Below, in pieces: positions 9,173-16,993 of a stretch of DNA of 64,000 nucleotides; position 1 is the stretch's first letter, and every line of letters starts with the position of its first letter. The notes under the pieces are model-generated. The model was not told the DNA's origin, searched no databases, and was given only the letters and a program-made list of their open reading frames with translations. The stretch covers positions 1,302,001 to 1,366,000 of the forward strand of contig CP059070.1 of the NCBI GenBank assembly GCA_017798125.1. Direction: 5' to 3'. The DNA is from Cryomorphaceae bacterium (lineage in GTDB: Bacteria; Bacteroidota; Bacteroidia; Flavobacteriales; ECT2AJA-044). The position numbers and the translations under genes were made by a program.

Positions 9173-10194
9173 GTCGCATTGCCCTCATAGCCGGACTATT
9201 CCTCTTAGTTCTTGGGGCCTGCGGCCCGAAAACTTCGGCCATCCGAACCGAGGAAGTCTCCTTTACCTCGCTGGGCGATACCCTCCATGGCGTATTGAGT
9301 AAGCCCAAAGGGAAGGGTCCTTTTCCAGCAGTGGTTATGATTCACGGTGCTGCCCCAGCGACCCGAAAAAACTATCAAGAGTTTACGCGTGCTCTAGTAC
9401 ATCAGGGCGTAGCGGTCCTCAATTACGACAAGCGGGGCTGTGGCGCAAGCGGAGGAGTCATGTGGTATGCGGATTTAAACGATTTGGGATCCGATGCAGC
9501 TGCTGGCTTATCTCTTTTGAAGAATCGAGAGGACATCGATTCGGACCGATTGGGCTATTGGTCTATTGCCCAGGGTGGATGGGTGATGCACTTTGCCCAT
9601 GACCGCGCTCCAGCGGACTTCATGCTGGGCATCTCTACGCCAAACATCACACCTCGTGAGCAGATTCGATATCAAGTGGCTTCCGTTGTTTTAGAGAATG
9701 GCGGGACAGAGCAGTTTGCCGAGCGTTTTACACGATACTTAACGGGCTATGTGGATTACTTGCGCACCCGTGAAGGGTACCAAGCGTGGATGCGTGAAGA
9801 TTCACTCCTCAGAGATGATGAGCGCATGTACGATTTAGAAGACTTCTTTGCCTTCAGCGATCTCGTCCATCGCGAGCCTCCCTCGGAGTTGCCTCCATTT
9901 GACTCTTGTCAAGTCAATCCGAGCGCCCGCAACTTGGATTTCGATCCCGTGAATTCTTATGCCTCCCTGGACATTCCGGTTCTCTTGATTTACGGCCGGG
10001 AAGACCAGACCCTACCCTTGCGGGACAATATTGAGCGCGTACTCCCGGTGGCTAAACGCGAAGGACAAATTCAATTCAAGGCCTATTTCCACGCGGATGA
10101 AAGCATGCGCGATCAAGGGCGATTCCCGGAAGGTTTTATGGACCTCATGGGCGGCTTCGTTCGAGAGCCCGGCATGCGAATTCCAACCGAATAG
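9169..10194 (+). CDS. Alpha/beta-hydrolase-fold lipoprotein lacking the catalytic serine
   Basis: 341 residues from a GTG at 9169 that overlaps the upstream stop; this start gives a compact lipoprotein signal with lipobox LGAC (Cys18), whereas the ATG at 9139 would place extra basic residues in front. The fold is that of the S9/dienelactone-type hydrolases common in Bacteroidota: MIHGAAPATRKN (58-69), oxyanion and DKRGCGASGG (88-97), acid in YGREDQTLPL (Asp279). The nucleophile elbow, normally GxSQGG, reads SIAQGG at 132-137, so Ala134 replaces Ser. The catalytic His that usually follows Asp near the end is also unclear (HADESMR, 308-314). It is either a pseudoenzyme or a binding protein; enzymatic function is doubtful. 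Confidence 0.85.
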   Translation: MSRIALIAGLFLLVLGACGPKTSAIRTEEVSFTSLGDTLHGVLSKPKGKGPFPAVVMIHGAAPATRKNYQEFTRALVHQGVAVLNYDKRGCGASGGVMWYADLNDLGSDAAAGLSLLKNREDIDSDRLGYWSIAQGGWVMHFAHDRAPADFMLGISTPNITPREQIRYQVASVVLENGGTEQFAERFTRYLTGYVDYLRTREGYQAWMREDSLLRDDERMYDLEDFFAFSDLVHREPPSELPPFDSCQVNPSARNLDFDPVNSYASLDIPVLLIYGREDQTLPLRDNIERVLPVAKREGQIQFKAYFHADESMRDQGRFPEGFMDLMGGFVREPGMRIPTE

Positions 10195-10197
10195 CGT

Positions 10198-10205
10198 TAC
10201 TTTAG
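10198..10205 (+). promoter_or_regulatory. Possible -7 element for lptB (TACTTTAG)
   Basis: TACTTTAG differs from TAnnTTTG by one base and lies 6 nt before the lptB GTG. The same variant precedes the DUF5686 gene at 25572-25579. Confidence 0.35.
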
Positions 10206-10211
10206 CAACAC

Positions 10212-10940
10212 GTGAAACTCAGAGCAGAACATTTGGTCAAGCGCTACAAGCAGCGCACGGTAGTGAAAGGCGTCAGTGTTGAAGTCAACCAAGGCGAAAT
10301 CGTGGGGCTGTTGGGTCCCAATGGAGCGGGAAAAACGACGAGCTTTTACATGATTGTAGGCCTTATAAAGCCCAATGAAGGCGGTGTTTTCCTCGACGAT
10401 GAGGACATTACCAAGCTTCCGATGTACAAGCGCGCTCGAAAAGGCGTAGGCTATTTGGCTCAGGAAGCCAGCGTGTTTAGGAAGCTCAGCATTGAAGACA
10501 ACCTTCGAGGTGTGCTTCAAATGACCGGGTTGTCCAAGGCGGAACAAAAAGATAAACTCGAGGACTTGTTGGACGAGTTTGGCCTTCAGCACATCCGCAA
10601 GAACCGTGGAGATTTGCTGAGTGGTGGGGAACGCCGACGTACCGAGATTGCTCGAGCATTGGCGGTTGATCCAAAGTTCATCTTGCTCGATGAGCCCTTT
10701 GCAGGTGTAGACCCCATTGCGGTGGAAGATATTCAGAGCATTGTCGAGAAGCTCAAAGAGAAGAACATCGGAATCCTCATTACAGACCACAATGTTCAGG
10801 AGACCTTGAGCATCACCGACCGAACTTACTTGCTCTTCGAAGGGCGCATTCTCAAGTCCGGTTCTGCTGAGGAATTGGCGGAGGACGAACAAGTCCGTAA
10901 GGTATACCTCGGCGAAAAATTTGAGCTCCGTCGCTCCTAA
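10212..10940 (+). CDS. lptB: LPS export ABC transporter ATPase LptB
   Basis: ATPase of the LptB2FG complex that extracts LPS from the inner membrane. 242 residues with Walker [21 protein letters not shown], the LptB-typical [32 protein letters not shown] segment containing the Q-loop, signature [16 protein letters not shown] and Walker [17 protein letters not shown], with H-loop ITDHNV. These are close to the family pattern. The start is GTG at 10212 with [22 protein letters not shown]. Partner genes lptC, lptA and lptFG are not in the window. Confidence 0.95.
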   Translation: MKLRAEHLVKRYKQRTVVKGVSVEVNQGEIVGLLGPNGAGKTTSFYMIVGLIKPNEGGVFLDDEDITKLPMYKRARKGVGYLAQEASVFRKLSIEDNLRGVLQMTGLSKAEQKDKLEDLLDEFGLQHIRKNRGDLLSGGERRRTEIARALAVDPKFILLDEPFAGVDPIAVEDIQSIVEKLKEKNIGILITDHNVQETLSITDRTYLLFEGRILKSGSAEELAEDEQVRKVYLGEKFELRRS

Positions 10941-10952
10941 TCTCTGAGCTTG

Positions 10953-11756
10953 ATGAATCAACTGATCCTCATTACAGGGGGCTCCAGCGGAATTGGTAAA
11001 GCAGCTGCTCGAATCCTTGTGAACGAAGGCGCGAACGTTGTTCTCGTTGCTCGCAATCAAGAGAAGTTAGAAGCCGCGGCACAGGAGCTTGACCCAAGTG
11101 GAGAGCACGTCTCTACTTATTCCATCGATTTAAGTGACCCCCAGGCTGTTCAGCGCGGAGCTTCGCAAATCACCGAGGAAAGAGGTGTTCCCGACGTGGT
11201 CATCAACAGTGCTGGTGCGGGCGAATGGCTTTCGCTCGAGGAGTCAACCGCCGAACATTACTTCGAGACCATAAAATCACCCTATCTCGCTACAGCCTAT
11301 ACCGTGAAGGTTTTCTACGATCTCATGAGAAAGCGTGGTACGGGACATTTCATCATTGTCAACTCGGTAGCCAGCTACGTGCCTATTCCGGGTGCCATTG
11401 GATACGCCACTTCCCGTTCAGCCATGCAAGGCTTTGCGCAGTCGCTGCAAGCAGACTTGCACTCCACGGACTTCAAAGTCTCCTTGATCTCTTTGGGGAA
11501 AGTAGATTCACCCTACTTCACCACCAATGCGCGAAGTGAGGAGCGTATTCCAAAAGTGGTGGATTGGTTGGTGCGCACGTTGACGGAAGAGCAGGCAGGA
11601 CGCGCTGTTGCTCAACTGGTGCACAGGCCAAAAAACATTACCATCAAGCCCCCTATGATGCGGTTCTTGATCGTCTTAAGTCGTTATTTTCCGGGAACCT
11701 TCCGCTGGGCGATGCGCCGAACGGGATATCAGAGTTCGAAGAGCTCGAACTCGTAG
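10953..11756 (+). CDS. Short-chain dehydrogenase/reductase with Lys-to-Arg active site
   Basis: 267 residues. NAD(P)-binding TGGSSGIG (8-15) and NSAG (85-88) are intact, Ser138 is in IIVNSVASY, but the catalytic YxxxK reads Y151-ATS-R155, replacing Lys with Arg. The N-terminal half resembles 3-ketodihydrosphingosine reductase and DltE-like SDRs, and sphingolipids are made by many Bacteroidota, but the match is too loose to name. A hydrophobic C-terminal stretch (MMRFLIVLSRYFP) may sit on the membrane. The start is the ATG at 10953, one codon after a TTG. Its 3' end overlaps the converging purS by 28 nt. Confidence 0.85.
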   Translation: MNQLILITGGSSGIGKAAARILVNEGANVVLVARNQEKLEAAAQELDPSGEHVSTYSIDLSDPQAVQRGASQITEERGVPDVVINSAGAGEWLSLEESTAEHYFETIKSPYLATAYTVKVFYDLMRKRGTGHFIIVNSVASYVPIPGAIGYATSRSAMQGFAQSLQADLHSTDFKVSLISLGKVDSPYFTTNARSEERIPKVVDWLVRTLTEEQAGRAVAQLVHRPKNITIKPPMMRFLIVLSRYFPGTFRWAMRRTGYQSSKSSNS

Positions 11757-11980
11757 TTTTCCATGATCTTGTTGCAGAGAAGCTTCTGACACGCTTCGTC
11801 AACTTTGGCTTGAGCTGTATCGCGATCAGCCGCCTCAATTTCCAAGTGGATGTGCTTTCCAATACGCACCGAATCGATCTCGGCCAAACCGACATTTTTC
11901 ATGTTGGTAGACACCGCTTTTCCTTGTGGATCTAAGAGAGCGGGTAAGGGCATTACATTGATTTCTGCGCGGAATCTCAT
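11729..11980 (-). CDS. purS: Phosphoribosylformylglycinamidine synthase subunit PurS
   Basis: 83 residues matching the PurS fold: MRFRAEINVMPLPALLDPQGKAV at the start and VRIGKHIHLEIEAADRDTAQAKVDEACQKLLCNKIMENYEFELFEL, which fits the family's conserved VRxGKxIxxxIxAxxxxxAxxxVxxxCxKLLxNxxxExY pattern. PurS bridges PurQ and PurL in the small-subunit form of FGAM synthase in purine synthesis. Neither purQ nor purL is near. The stop overlaps the converging SDR gene by 28 nt, and its start overlaps the pssA stop by 4 nt, so it probably sits at the end of the pssA transcript. Confidence 0.88.
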   Translation of the reverse strand: MRFRAEINVMPLPALLDPQGKAVSTNMKNVGLAEIDSVRIGKHIHLEIEAADRDTAQAKVDEACQKLLCNKIMENYEFELFEL

Positions 11981-12696
11981 GACTTCAATAATCGGTTAAA
12001 ATGTATTCGGCTAAAAAGCAGGTACAAAAGTAAGCTAATCGGTATACCTGTCCAACCAAAGAAGCCAAGACTCGCACCCATGGAAAAGAGCATCAGATAT
12101 TTCCACTTATTCTCTGCCCATCCACGGCCCGATCCTTTAAAACTCATCAGCGGAATATTCGAGACCATCAGCAGCGAAATCACCACCGACCACACCGCAA
12201 TAAGTAGCGGACTCAGCCAAAGACTATCGCCCGCTCCGTACGTGTAGTAGAGCGGAATGAACAGCGAGGCCAAGGCCATAGCTGGTGTCGGGAGGCCTAA
12301 AAAGTGTGTCTTTTGATCGGTACTGATGTTGAATTTGGCCAGTCGAAATGCGGAGAAAAGCGGAATCATTAAGGGTGCCTGCGGCACGATGTCCCAAGCC
12401 CAGTTTCCAGTTCCTCCATTGGCTCCGCCCAACTCCGCCGATAAGGTGTACAGTAAGAGTCCTGGTGCAACCCCGAAGGTGACCACATCGGCCAGTGAGT
12501 CCAGTTGAACACCCAATGGGCCAGCTACGCCTAGCGCTCTGGCGGCAGCTCCGTCAAACAGGTCCGCAAGGGCTCCTAAAATGATGCAAAAAGCCGCCCA
12601 CTTGAAGTTGCCGTGAAAGGCATAGATAATCGAAAGTAAGCCAAAGAGCAGATTGCTCATGGTTAGGGCGTTGGGTATGGCTGATCTCCAATTCAT
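11977..12696 (-). CDS. pssA: CDP-diacylglycerol--serine O-phosphatidyltransferase
   Basis: Makes phosphatidylserine, precursor of phosphatidylethanolamine, at the inner membrane. 239 residues from ATG 12696 (MNWRSAIPNALTMSNLLFGLLSI is the usual PssA start; longer frames exist upstream). The CDP-alcohol phosphotransferase signature is complete: D..DGAAAR.(8).G...D...D, read as DLFDGAAARALGVAGPLGVQLDSLADVVTFG. Several membrane segments follow. A GTGCC/GGCAC hairpin repeat lies inside the frame, coding for IVPQAP. Cotranscription with purS is likely. No psd gene is seen here. Confidence 0.94.
   Translation of the reverse strand: MNWRSAIPNALTMSNLLFGLLSIIYAFHGNFKWAAFCIILGALADLFDGAAARALGVAGPLGVQLDSLADVVTFGVAPGLLLYTLSAELGGANGGTGNWAWDIVPQAPLMIPLFSAFRLAKFNISTDQKTHFLGLPTPAMALASLFIPLYYTYGAGDSLWLSPLLIAVWSVVISLLMVSNIPLMSFKGSGRGWAENKWKYLMLFSMGASLGFFGWTGIPISLLLYLLFSRIHFNRLLKS
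12375..12391 (+). repeat. 17-nt hairpin repeat, copy 2 (GTGCC/GGCAC stem), inside pssA
   Basis: GTGCC-TGC-GGCAC-GATG. Perfect 5-bp stem, loop TGC, GATG tail. Encodes D-I-V-P-Q-A on the minus strand. Confidence 0.7.
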
Positions 12697-12723
12697 GTGA
12701 AGCGCAATATATCGAGTTTTCTG

Positions 12724-12752
12724 TTGTTGTATTGAAATGTTATCCATCTTTG
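12724..12752 (+). promoter_or_regulatory. Probable promoter (TTG-N18-CATCTTTG) for the PorV-family gene
   Basis: TTG at 12724-12726, 18 nt, CATCTTTG at 12745-12752, ending 5 nt before the ATG at 12758; close to TTG-N19-TAnnTTTG. Confidence 0.5.
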
Positions 12753-12757
12753 CAGAC

Positions 12758-13831
12758 ATGAAGCGCCTCTCTTTTGTCGCCTTATGTGCATTCTTGCTTT
12801 CTGTTCCAGCAGAAGCCCAGGTACGTAAGTACAGCAACGAGTTTTTATCCATCGGGGTGGATGCTCGCGCATTGGGTATGAGCAATGCCGTGGTGGCCAG
12901 CGTACAGGACGTAACAGCGGGTTATTGGAATCCAGCCGGTCTGGTCCATTTGCGCGAGCGCTGGGAAATCGGCTTGATGCACGCGGAATACTTCGCCGGC
13001 ATTGCCAATTACGACTATTTGGCGGGGGCTACTCCCATAGATGATCAAAGCACCTTTGGGGCCTCCCTGATTCGTTTTGGTGTGGACGACATCTTGGACA
13101 CCAGTGAGCTCATCGACCAGGATGGAAACATCGATTACGACCGCATCAACCTCTTTAGCGCAGCGGATTACGCCTTGCTCTTGAGCTACGCACGCAATAC
13201 CAATATTGAGGGCCTAAGTGTAGGTGGGAACGTCAAACTCATTTACCGAGGCATCGGAGATTTTGCAGATGCCTTTGGGTTTGGATTCGATCTGGGAACG
13301 CAGTACCACACCAACGCCTGGAGCTTCGCGGCGACTTTGCGCGATGCCACCACCACCTTCAATGCATGGAGATTCAATACAGATAAACTTGAAGAGGTCT
13401 TCATCGCAACAGGCAACGAGATCCCTACAGATGCATTGGAGTTGACCGCGCCCAGATTGACCCTGGCGGCGGGACGCGCCTTTGTGCTCGGAGACAACTT
13501 CAGTCTGTATAGTGAAATTGACCTGGTGACCACCTTCGATGGTCGTCGTCCCACTTTGATTTCCAGCGATTTTGCCAGTATTGACCCTTCCTTAGGGCTC
13601 GAGTTCGGATACCGTGACTTTCTCTTCTTGCGCATGGGCGTCGGAAATGTTCAAGAGGCCATTGACTTTGACGATAGCTCCTATTGGACCTTTCAACCCA
13701 ACTTGGGCATTGGCTTCCGCTACCAGAACATTTCTCTGGATTACGCCCTCACCGATATTGGAGACCAAAGTGTAGCCGTGTATTCCAACGTTTTCTCCCT
13801 AAAGCTTAACTTCGCTCGTAAGCAATCGTAA
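12758..13831 (+). CDS. PorV/PorQ-family outer-membrane protein (type IX secretion associated)
   Basis: 357 residues from ATG 12758 (an upstream ATG at 12737 would spoil the signal peptide MKRLSFVALCAFLLSVPAEAQ). The mature start VRKYSNEFLSIGVDARALGMSNAVVASVQDVTAGYWNPAGLVHLRERWEIGLMHAEYFAGIANYD is the diagnostic N-terminal region of the PorV family, a FadL-like barrel. PorV (LptO) shuttles type IX substrates and supports removal of the sorting tail; paralogues (PorQ, PorV2-like) exist and this copy cannot be assigned to one. It precedes lnt by 3 nt. Which paralogue this is remains uncertain. Confidence 0.85.
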   Translation: MKRLSFVALCAFLLSVPAEAQVRKYSNEFLSIGVDARALGMSNAVVASVQDVTAGYWNPAGLVHLRERWEIGLMHAEYFAGIANYDYLAGATPIDDQSTFGASLIRFGVDDILDTSELIDQDGNIDYDRINLFSAADYALLLSYARNTNIEGLSVGGNVKLIYRGIGDFADAFGFGFDLGTQYHTNAWSFAATLRDATTTFNAWRFNTDKLEEVFIATGNEIPTDALELTAPRLTLAAGRAFVLGDNFSLYSEIDLVTTFDGRRPTLISSDFASIDPSLGLEFGYRDFLFLRMGVGNVQEAIDFDDSSYWTFQPNLGIGFRYQNISLDYALTDIGDQSVAVYSNVFSLKLNFARKQS

Positions 13832-13834
13832 ACT

Positions 13835-15436
13835 ATGCTTCGGCGACTCCTACTAGCCCTCGCTTCTGCCTTACTCCTCATCCTCGCTTGGCCGCCACGG
13901 ATGCTAGCCCCCTTGACCTTAGTCGCCTTCATTCCACTGCTTTGGGTGGTACGCGAAATAGACTACGATACTGAATTCAAGGGCAAAAAGGGCTGGGCCG
14001 TTTTTGGGTACAGTTTTATCGCTTTTCTCATTTGGAACGTCGCTTGCAGTTGGTGGATCTATTACGCCGCGGCGATTGGAGCCGTTTCCTCCAGCCTGTT
14101 CAACGCAACAGCCATGGCCTTGATGATGGTCCTGTACTATAAAGGTCGTAAGAACTTGGGCCCCCAGAGAGCCTTAATTTCGCTTCCGGCCTATTGGGTT
14201 GCCTTCGAACACTTCATTTTACGCTGGGATTTGTCCTGGCCCTGGATGAACCTCGGAAACGCCTTTGCCGGTGCTCCAGACGCGGTTCAGTGGTACGAGT
14301 ATACCGGAACATTGGGAGGAACCCTTTGGATCTGGGTGGTCAACATCACCCTGTACGCTTGGTTGGCCAAGTTTCAACGTCAGCACCAAACGGTGCGACA
14401 GTGGTTGCGCTTGGCCTTGCGGCTTGTCCTCTTCATTCTAGTGCCCTTAGCACTAAGCTTGCAGATAGGAGCCCAATATGTGGCCCTCGGGGACACTGCA
14501 GATGTGGTCGTGATTCAACCGAATGTGGACCCGTACACGGAGAAGTTCAATACGGATGACATCGAGCAAACCCGCAGAATTCTGGCCATTGCCGATTCCG
14601 TGATGGACGATCAGGTGGACGTTGTTTTGGCTCCCGAAACAGCCCTTCCGGGCGGGTTGAATGAAGATCGCCTAGATCGCGAGCCCACGATTAGATTGAT
14701 TCAGAGTTGGCTCCGTCAGTATCCAAATACACAGTTTGTGATTGGTGCGAGTACCTATAAAGTATACGATCGCCCCCAAGATGCATCGCCTACGGCGCGA
14801 TACAACGAGCGAGCGCAATACTACTGGGACAGCTTCAATACCGCCATTTCCATCACTTCAGATACCATCCAAACCTATCACAAGTCCAAGCTGGTGGTCG
14901 GGGTGGAGCAAATGCCCTTTAGAAGTACTTTGCAACCTCTACTCGGTGAAGCCATTCTGGATCTCGGTGGAACCACGGGCACCTTGGGCATGCAGGAAAC
15001 CCGAGACGTCTTCCCACACGGCACTAAGGACCTGAAAGTGGCCCCGGTCATCTGTTGGGAGAGTGTTTTTGGGGAGTTTGTGACCGATTATGCCAATAAT
15101 GGAGCGGACTTTTTGGGGATTATCACCAACGATGGGTGGTGGAGGGATACCGACGGGTACAAGCAGCACTTTGCTTATGCGAAGCTTCGGGCCATTGAAA
15201 ACCGAAGAAGCGTCGCTCGGGCGGCCAACACGGGAATTTCGGGCTTTATCGACTTTAAAGGAAATACACTTCAGCGACTGGGTTGGGATGAGCGCGGAGC
15301 TCTGCGCCAGGAGGTATTCTTGTCCAATGCTCCGACCCTCTACCAGCGCTATGGTGACGCTATTGGGCGATTGGCGTATGCTCTGGCCATAGCCTTCTTG
15401 TTGTACGTTTTTGTGCGAGGTCGAGTGAAGGCTTGA
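13835..15436 (+). CDS. lnt: Apolipoprotein N-acyltransferase
   Basis: Adds the third acyl chain to lipoproteins at the inner membrane. 533 residues: an N-terminal membrane half (about 1-215) and a nitrilase-like domain. The catalytic triad is visible: Glu268 in VLAPETALPGG, a lysine in YHKSKLVVGVEQMPF (K350 or K352), and Cys407 in APVICWES. Conserved RWDLSWPWMNLGNAFA (130-145) and FNTAISI (333-339) are the usual family landmarks. A degenerate hairpin repeat copy (SPTAR) is in the poorly conserved loop near residue 320. It follows the PorV-family gene by 3 nt. Confidence 0.95.
   Translation: MLRRLLLALASALLLILAWPPRMLAPLTLVAFIPLLWVVREIDYDTEFKGKKGWAVFGYSFIAFLIWNVACSWWIYYAAAIGAVSSSLFNATAMALMMVLYYKGRKNLGPQRALISLPAYWVAFEHFILRWDLSWPWMNLGNAFAGAPDAVQWYEYTGTLGGTLWIWVVNITLYAWLAKFQRQHQTVRQWLRLALRLVLFILVPLALSLQIGAQYVALGDTADVVVIQPNVDPYTEKFNTDDIEQTRRILAIADSVMDDQVDVVLAPETALPGGLNEDRLDREPTIRLIQSWLRQYPNTQFVIGASTYKVYDRPQDASPTARYNERAQYYWDSFNTAISITSDTIQTYHKSKLVVGVEQMPFRSTLQPLLGEAILDLGGTTGTLGMQETRDVFPHGTKDLKVAPVICWESVFGEFVTDYANNGADFLGIITNDGWWRDTDGYKQHFAYAKLRAIENRRSVARAANTGISGFIDFKGNTLQRLGWDERGALRQEVFLSNAPTLYQRYGDAIGRLAYALAIAFLLYVFVRGRVKA
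14786..14802 (+). repeat. 17-nt hairpin repeat, degenerate copy inside lnt
   Basis: TCGCC-TAC-GGCGC-GATA: four of the five stem pairs remain and the tail is GATA. Encodes S-P-T-A-R. The same peptide, A/S-P-T-A-R, is encoded by the copy in tilS. Confidence 0.5.
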
Positions 15437-15454
15437 AAGAAGGGGCAAAGGGAG

Positions 15455-15471
15455 CATCGCGCCGCAGGCGC
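15455..15471 (-). repeat. 17-nt hairpin repeat, copy 3 (GCGCC/GGCGC stem), downstream of lnt
   Basis: CATC-GCGCC-GCA-GGCGC in the lnt-lpdA gap, flanked by GGAG on the left and AAA on the right, as in the copy at 35618-35634. Confidence 0.75.
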
Positions 15472-15544
15472 AAATCCATAGACAACACCCATCGCATATC
15501 GACAAATGAAAAGCTCGGAAAGAGGCTATAAGCAGTGCATTAGT

Positions 15545-15552
15545 TACCTTTG
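15545..15552 (+). promoter_or_regulatory. Probable -7 element for lpdA (TACCTTTG)
   Basis: TACCTTTG is an exact TAnnTTTG match 37 nt before the lpdA ATG. No TTG is at the -33 position. Confidence 0.5.
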
Positions 15553-15588
15553 AAGCCTCAATGAAATTGAATTGATAAAATCATCATA

Positions 15589-16992
15589 ATGAGTACCTAC
15601 GACGTAACCGTCATTGGATCAGGACCGGGAGGATATGTAGCGGCGATTCGCTGCGCTCAGCTCGGCATGAAAACAGCAATCATCGAGAAATACGACAGCT
15701 TGGGCGGAACTTGCTCCAACGTGGGTTGTATTCCTTCGAAGGCATTGCTCGATAGCTCAGAACACTACCACAACGCCGCGGAAAAATTCGAAACGCACGG
15801 GATCGAATTGGCCGATTTGAAGGTGAATATGCCGCAAATGATCGAGCGGAAGCGCGGAGTGGTTAAAGGGAATGCCGACGGTATTGCCTTCCTCATGAAC
15901 AAGAACAACATCGATGTCCACACTGGATTGGGTTCCTTCGTGGATGCGAATACACTTAAAGTCACTGCTGCCGATGGGACGGAGACGGAAGTGAAAACTG
16001 GAAAGGTCATCATTGCGACCGGATCCAAGCCGAACAGCTTGCCGGGAATCGAAATCGACAAGGATCGCATCATCAGTTCTACGGAAGCCCTGGAATTGCA
16101 GGCTGTACCGAAGAAAATGGTAGTCATCGGTGCTGGTGTTATTGGACTCGAGCTCGGATCGGTTTACCAGCGTTTGGGAACGGAAGTGACCTTCTTGGAA
16201 TACGCGGATCGTGCCGTGCCCATGATGGACAGTGCGATGAGCAAGGATTTGACCCGCGCGATGAAGAAGTTGGGCGTGAAATTTAATTTCTCCCACAAGG
16301 TGAAATCGGCGGAGAACACCGGAAAAGGTGTCAAGGTAGTCGCCGATAACAAGAAAGGTGAAGAGGTCACTTTTGAGGCGGATTACTGCTTAGTAGCTGT
16401 GGGTCGGAAGCCGTACACGGCTGGATTGAACGGCGAGGCCATCGGATTGGAGATGGACGACCGCGGACGCGTGGTGATCAACGACCAATTCGCGACCAAT
16501 GTAGACGGCGTTTACGCCATCGGTGACGTGGTTCGAGGAATTATGTTGGCGCACAAAGCCGAAGAAGAAGGTGTGGCCTTGGCTGAGCTTTTGGCCGGTC
16601 AGAAGCCGCACATCGATTACAACTTGATTCCTAATGTGGTTTACACTTGGCCAGAAGTGGCTTCTGTAGGTAAGACCGAAGAGGAATTGAAAGAAGCCGG
16701 GGTGAAGTACAAGACTGGATCTTTCATGTTCAAGGCGAGTGGACGTGCGCGTGCCTCGATGGACACGGACGGTCAGGTGAAAATGCTGGCAGATGCGGCA
16801 ACCGATGAAATTTTGGGCGTTCACATCTGTGGGCCTCGTGCCGCGGACATGATTGCAGAGGCAGTTGTGGCCATGGAGTACCGCGCTAGTGCGGAGGATA
16901 TTGCGCGCATGAGCCACGCTCACCCAACATATACGGAAGCGATTCGCGAGGCGGCTCTTGAAGCCACAGAAAACCGCGCTTTGCACAAGTAA
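15589..16992 (+). CDS. lpdA: Dihydrolipoyl dehydrogenase (E3)
   Basis: E3 flavoprotein of the pyruvate, 2-oxoglutarate and branched-chain dehydrogenase complexes and of glycine cleavage. 467 residues, the standard length. FAD-binding GSGPGGYVAAIR (10-21), redox disulfide TCSNVGC (Cys42 and Cys47) with IPSKALL, NAD-binding GAGVIGLELGSVYQRLG, second FAD motif YAIGDVVRGIMLAHKAEEEG, and the His-Glu pair in HAHPTYTEA near the C-terminus. All catalytic elements are present. Its only close neighbour is pabB, 1 nt downstream. The E2 partner genes are not in the window. Confidence 0.97.
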   Translation: MSTYDVTVIGSGPGGYVAAIRCAQLGMKTAIIEKYDSLGGTCSNVGCIPSKALLDSSEHYHNAAEKFETHGIELADLKVNMPQMIERKRGVVKGNADGIAFLMNKNNIDVHTGLGSFVDANTLKVTAADGTETEVKTGKVIIATGSKPNSLPGIEIDKDRIISSTEALELQAVPKKMVVIGAGVIGLELGSVYQRLGTEVTFLEYADRAVPMMDSAMSKDLTRAMKKLGVKFNFSHKVKSAENTGKGVKVVADNKKGEEVTFEADYCLVAVGRKPYTAGLNGEAIGLEMDDRGRVVINDQFATNVDGVYAIGDVVRGIMLAHKAEEEGVALAELLAGQKPHIDYNLIPNVVYTWPEVASVGKTEEELKEAGVKYKTGSFMFKASGRARASMDTDGQVKMLADAATDEILGVHICGPRAADMIAEAVVAMEYRASAEDIARMSHAHPTYTEAIREAALEATENRALHK

Positions 16993-16993
16993 G

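Noticed and set aside
10197-11060. 287-codon minus-strand frame
   Set aside because: Shadow of lptB and the SDR gene; no domain seen.
14939-15505. 188-codon minus-strand frame
   Set aside because: Shadow of lnt.
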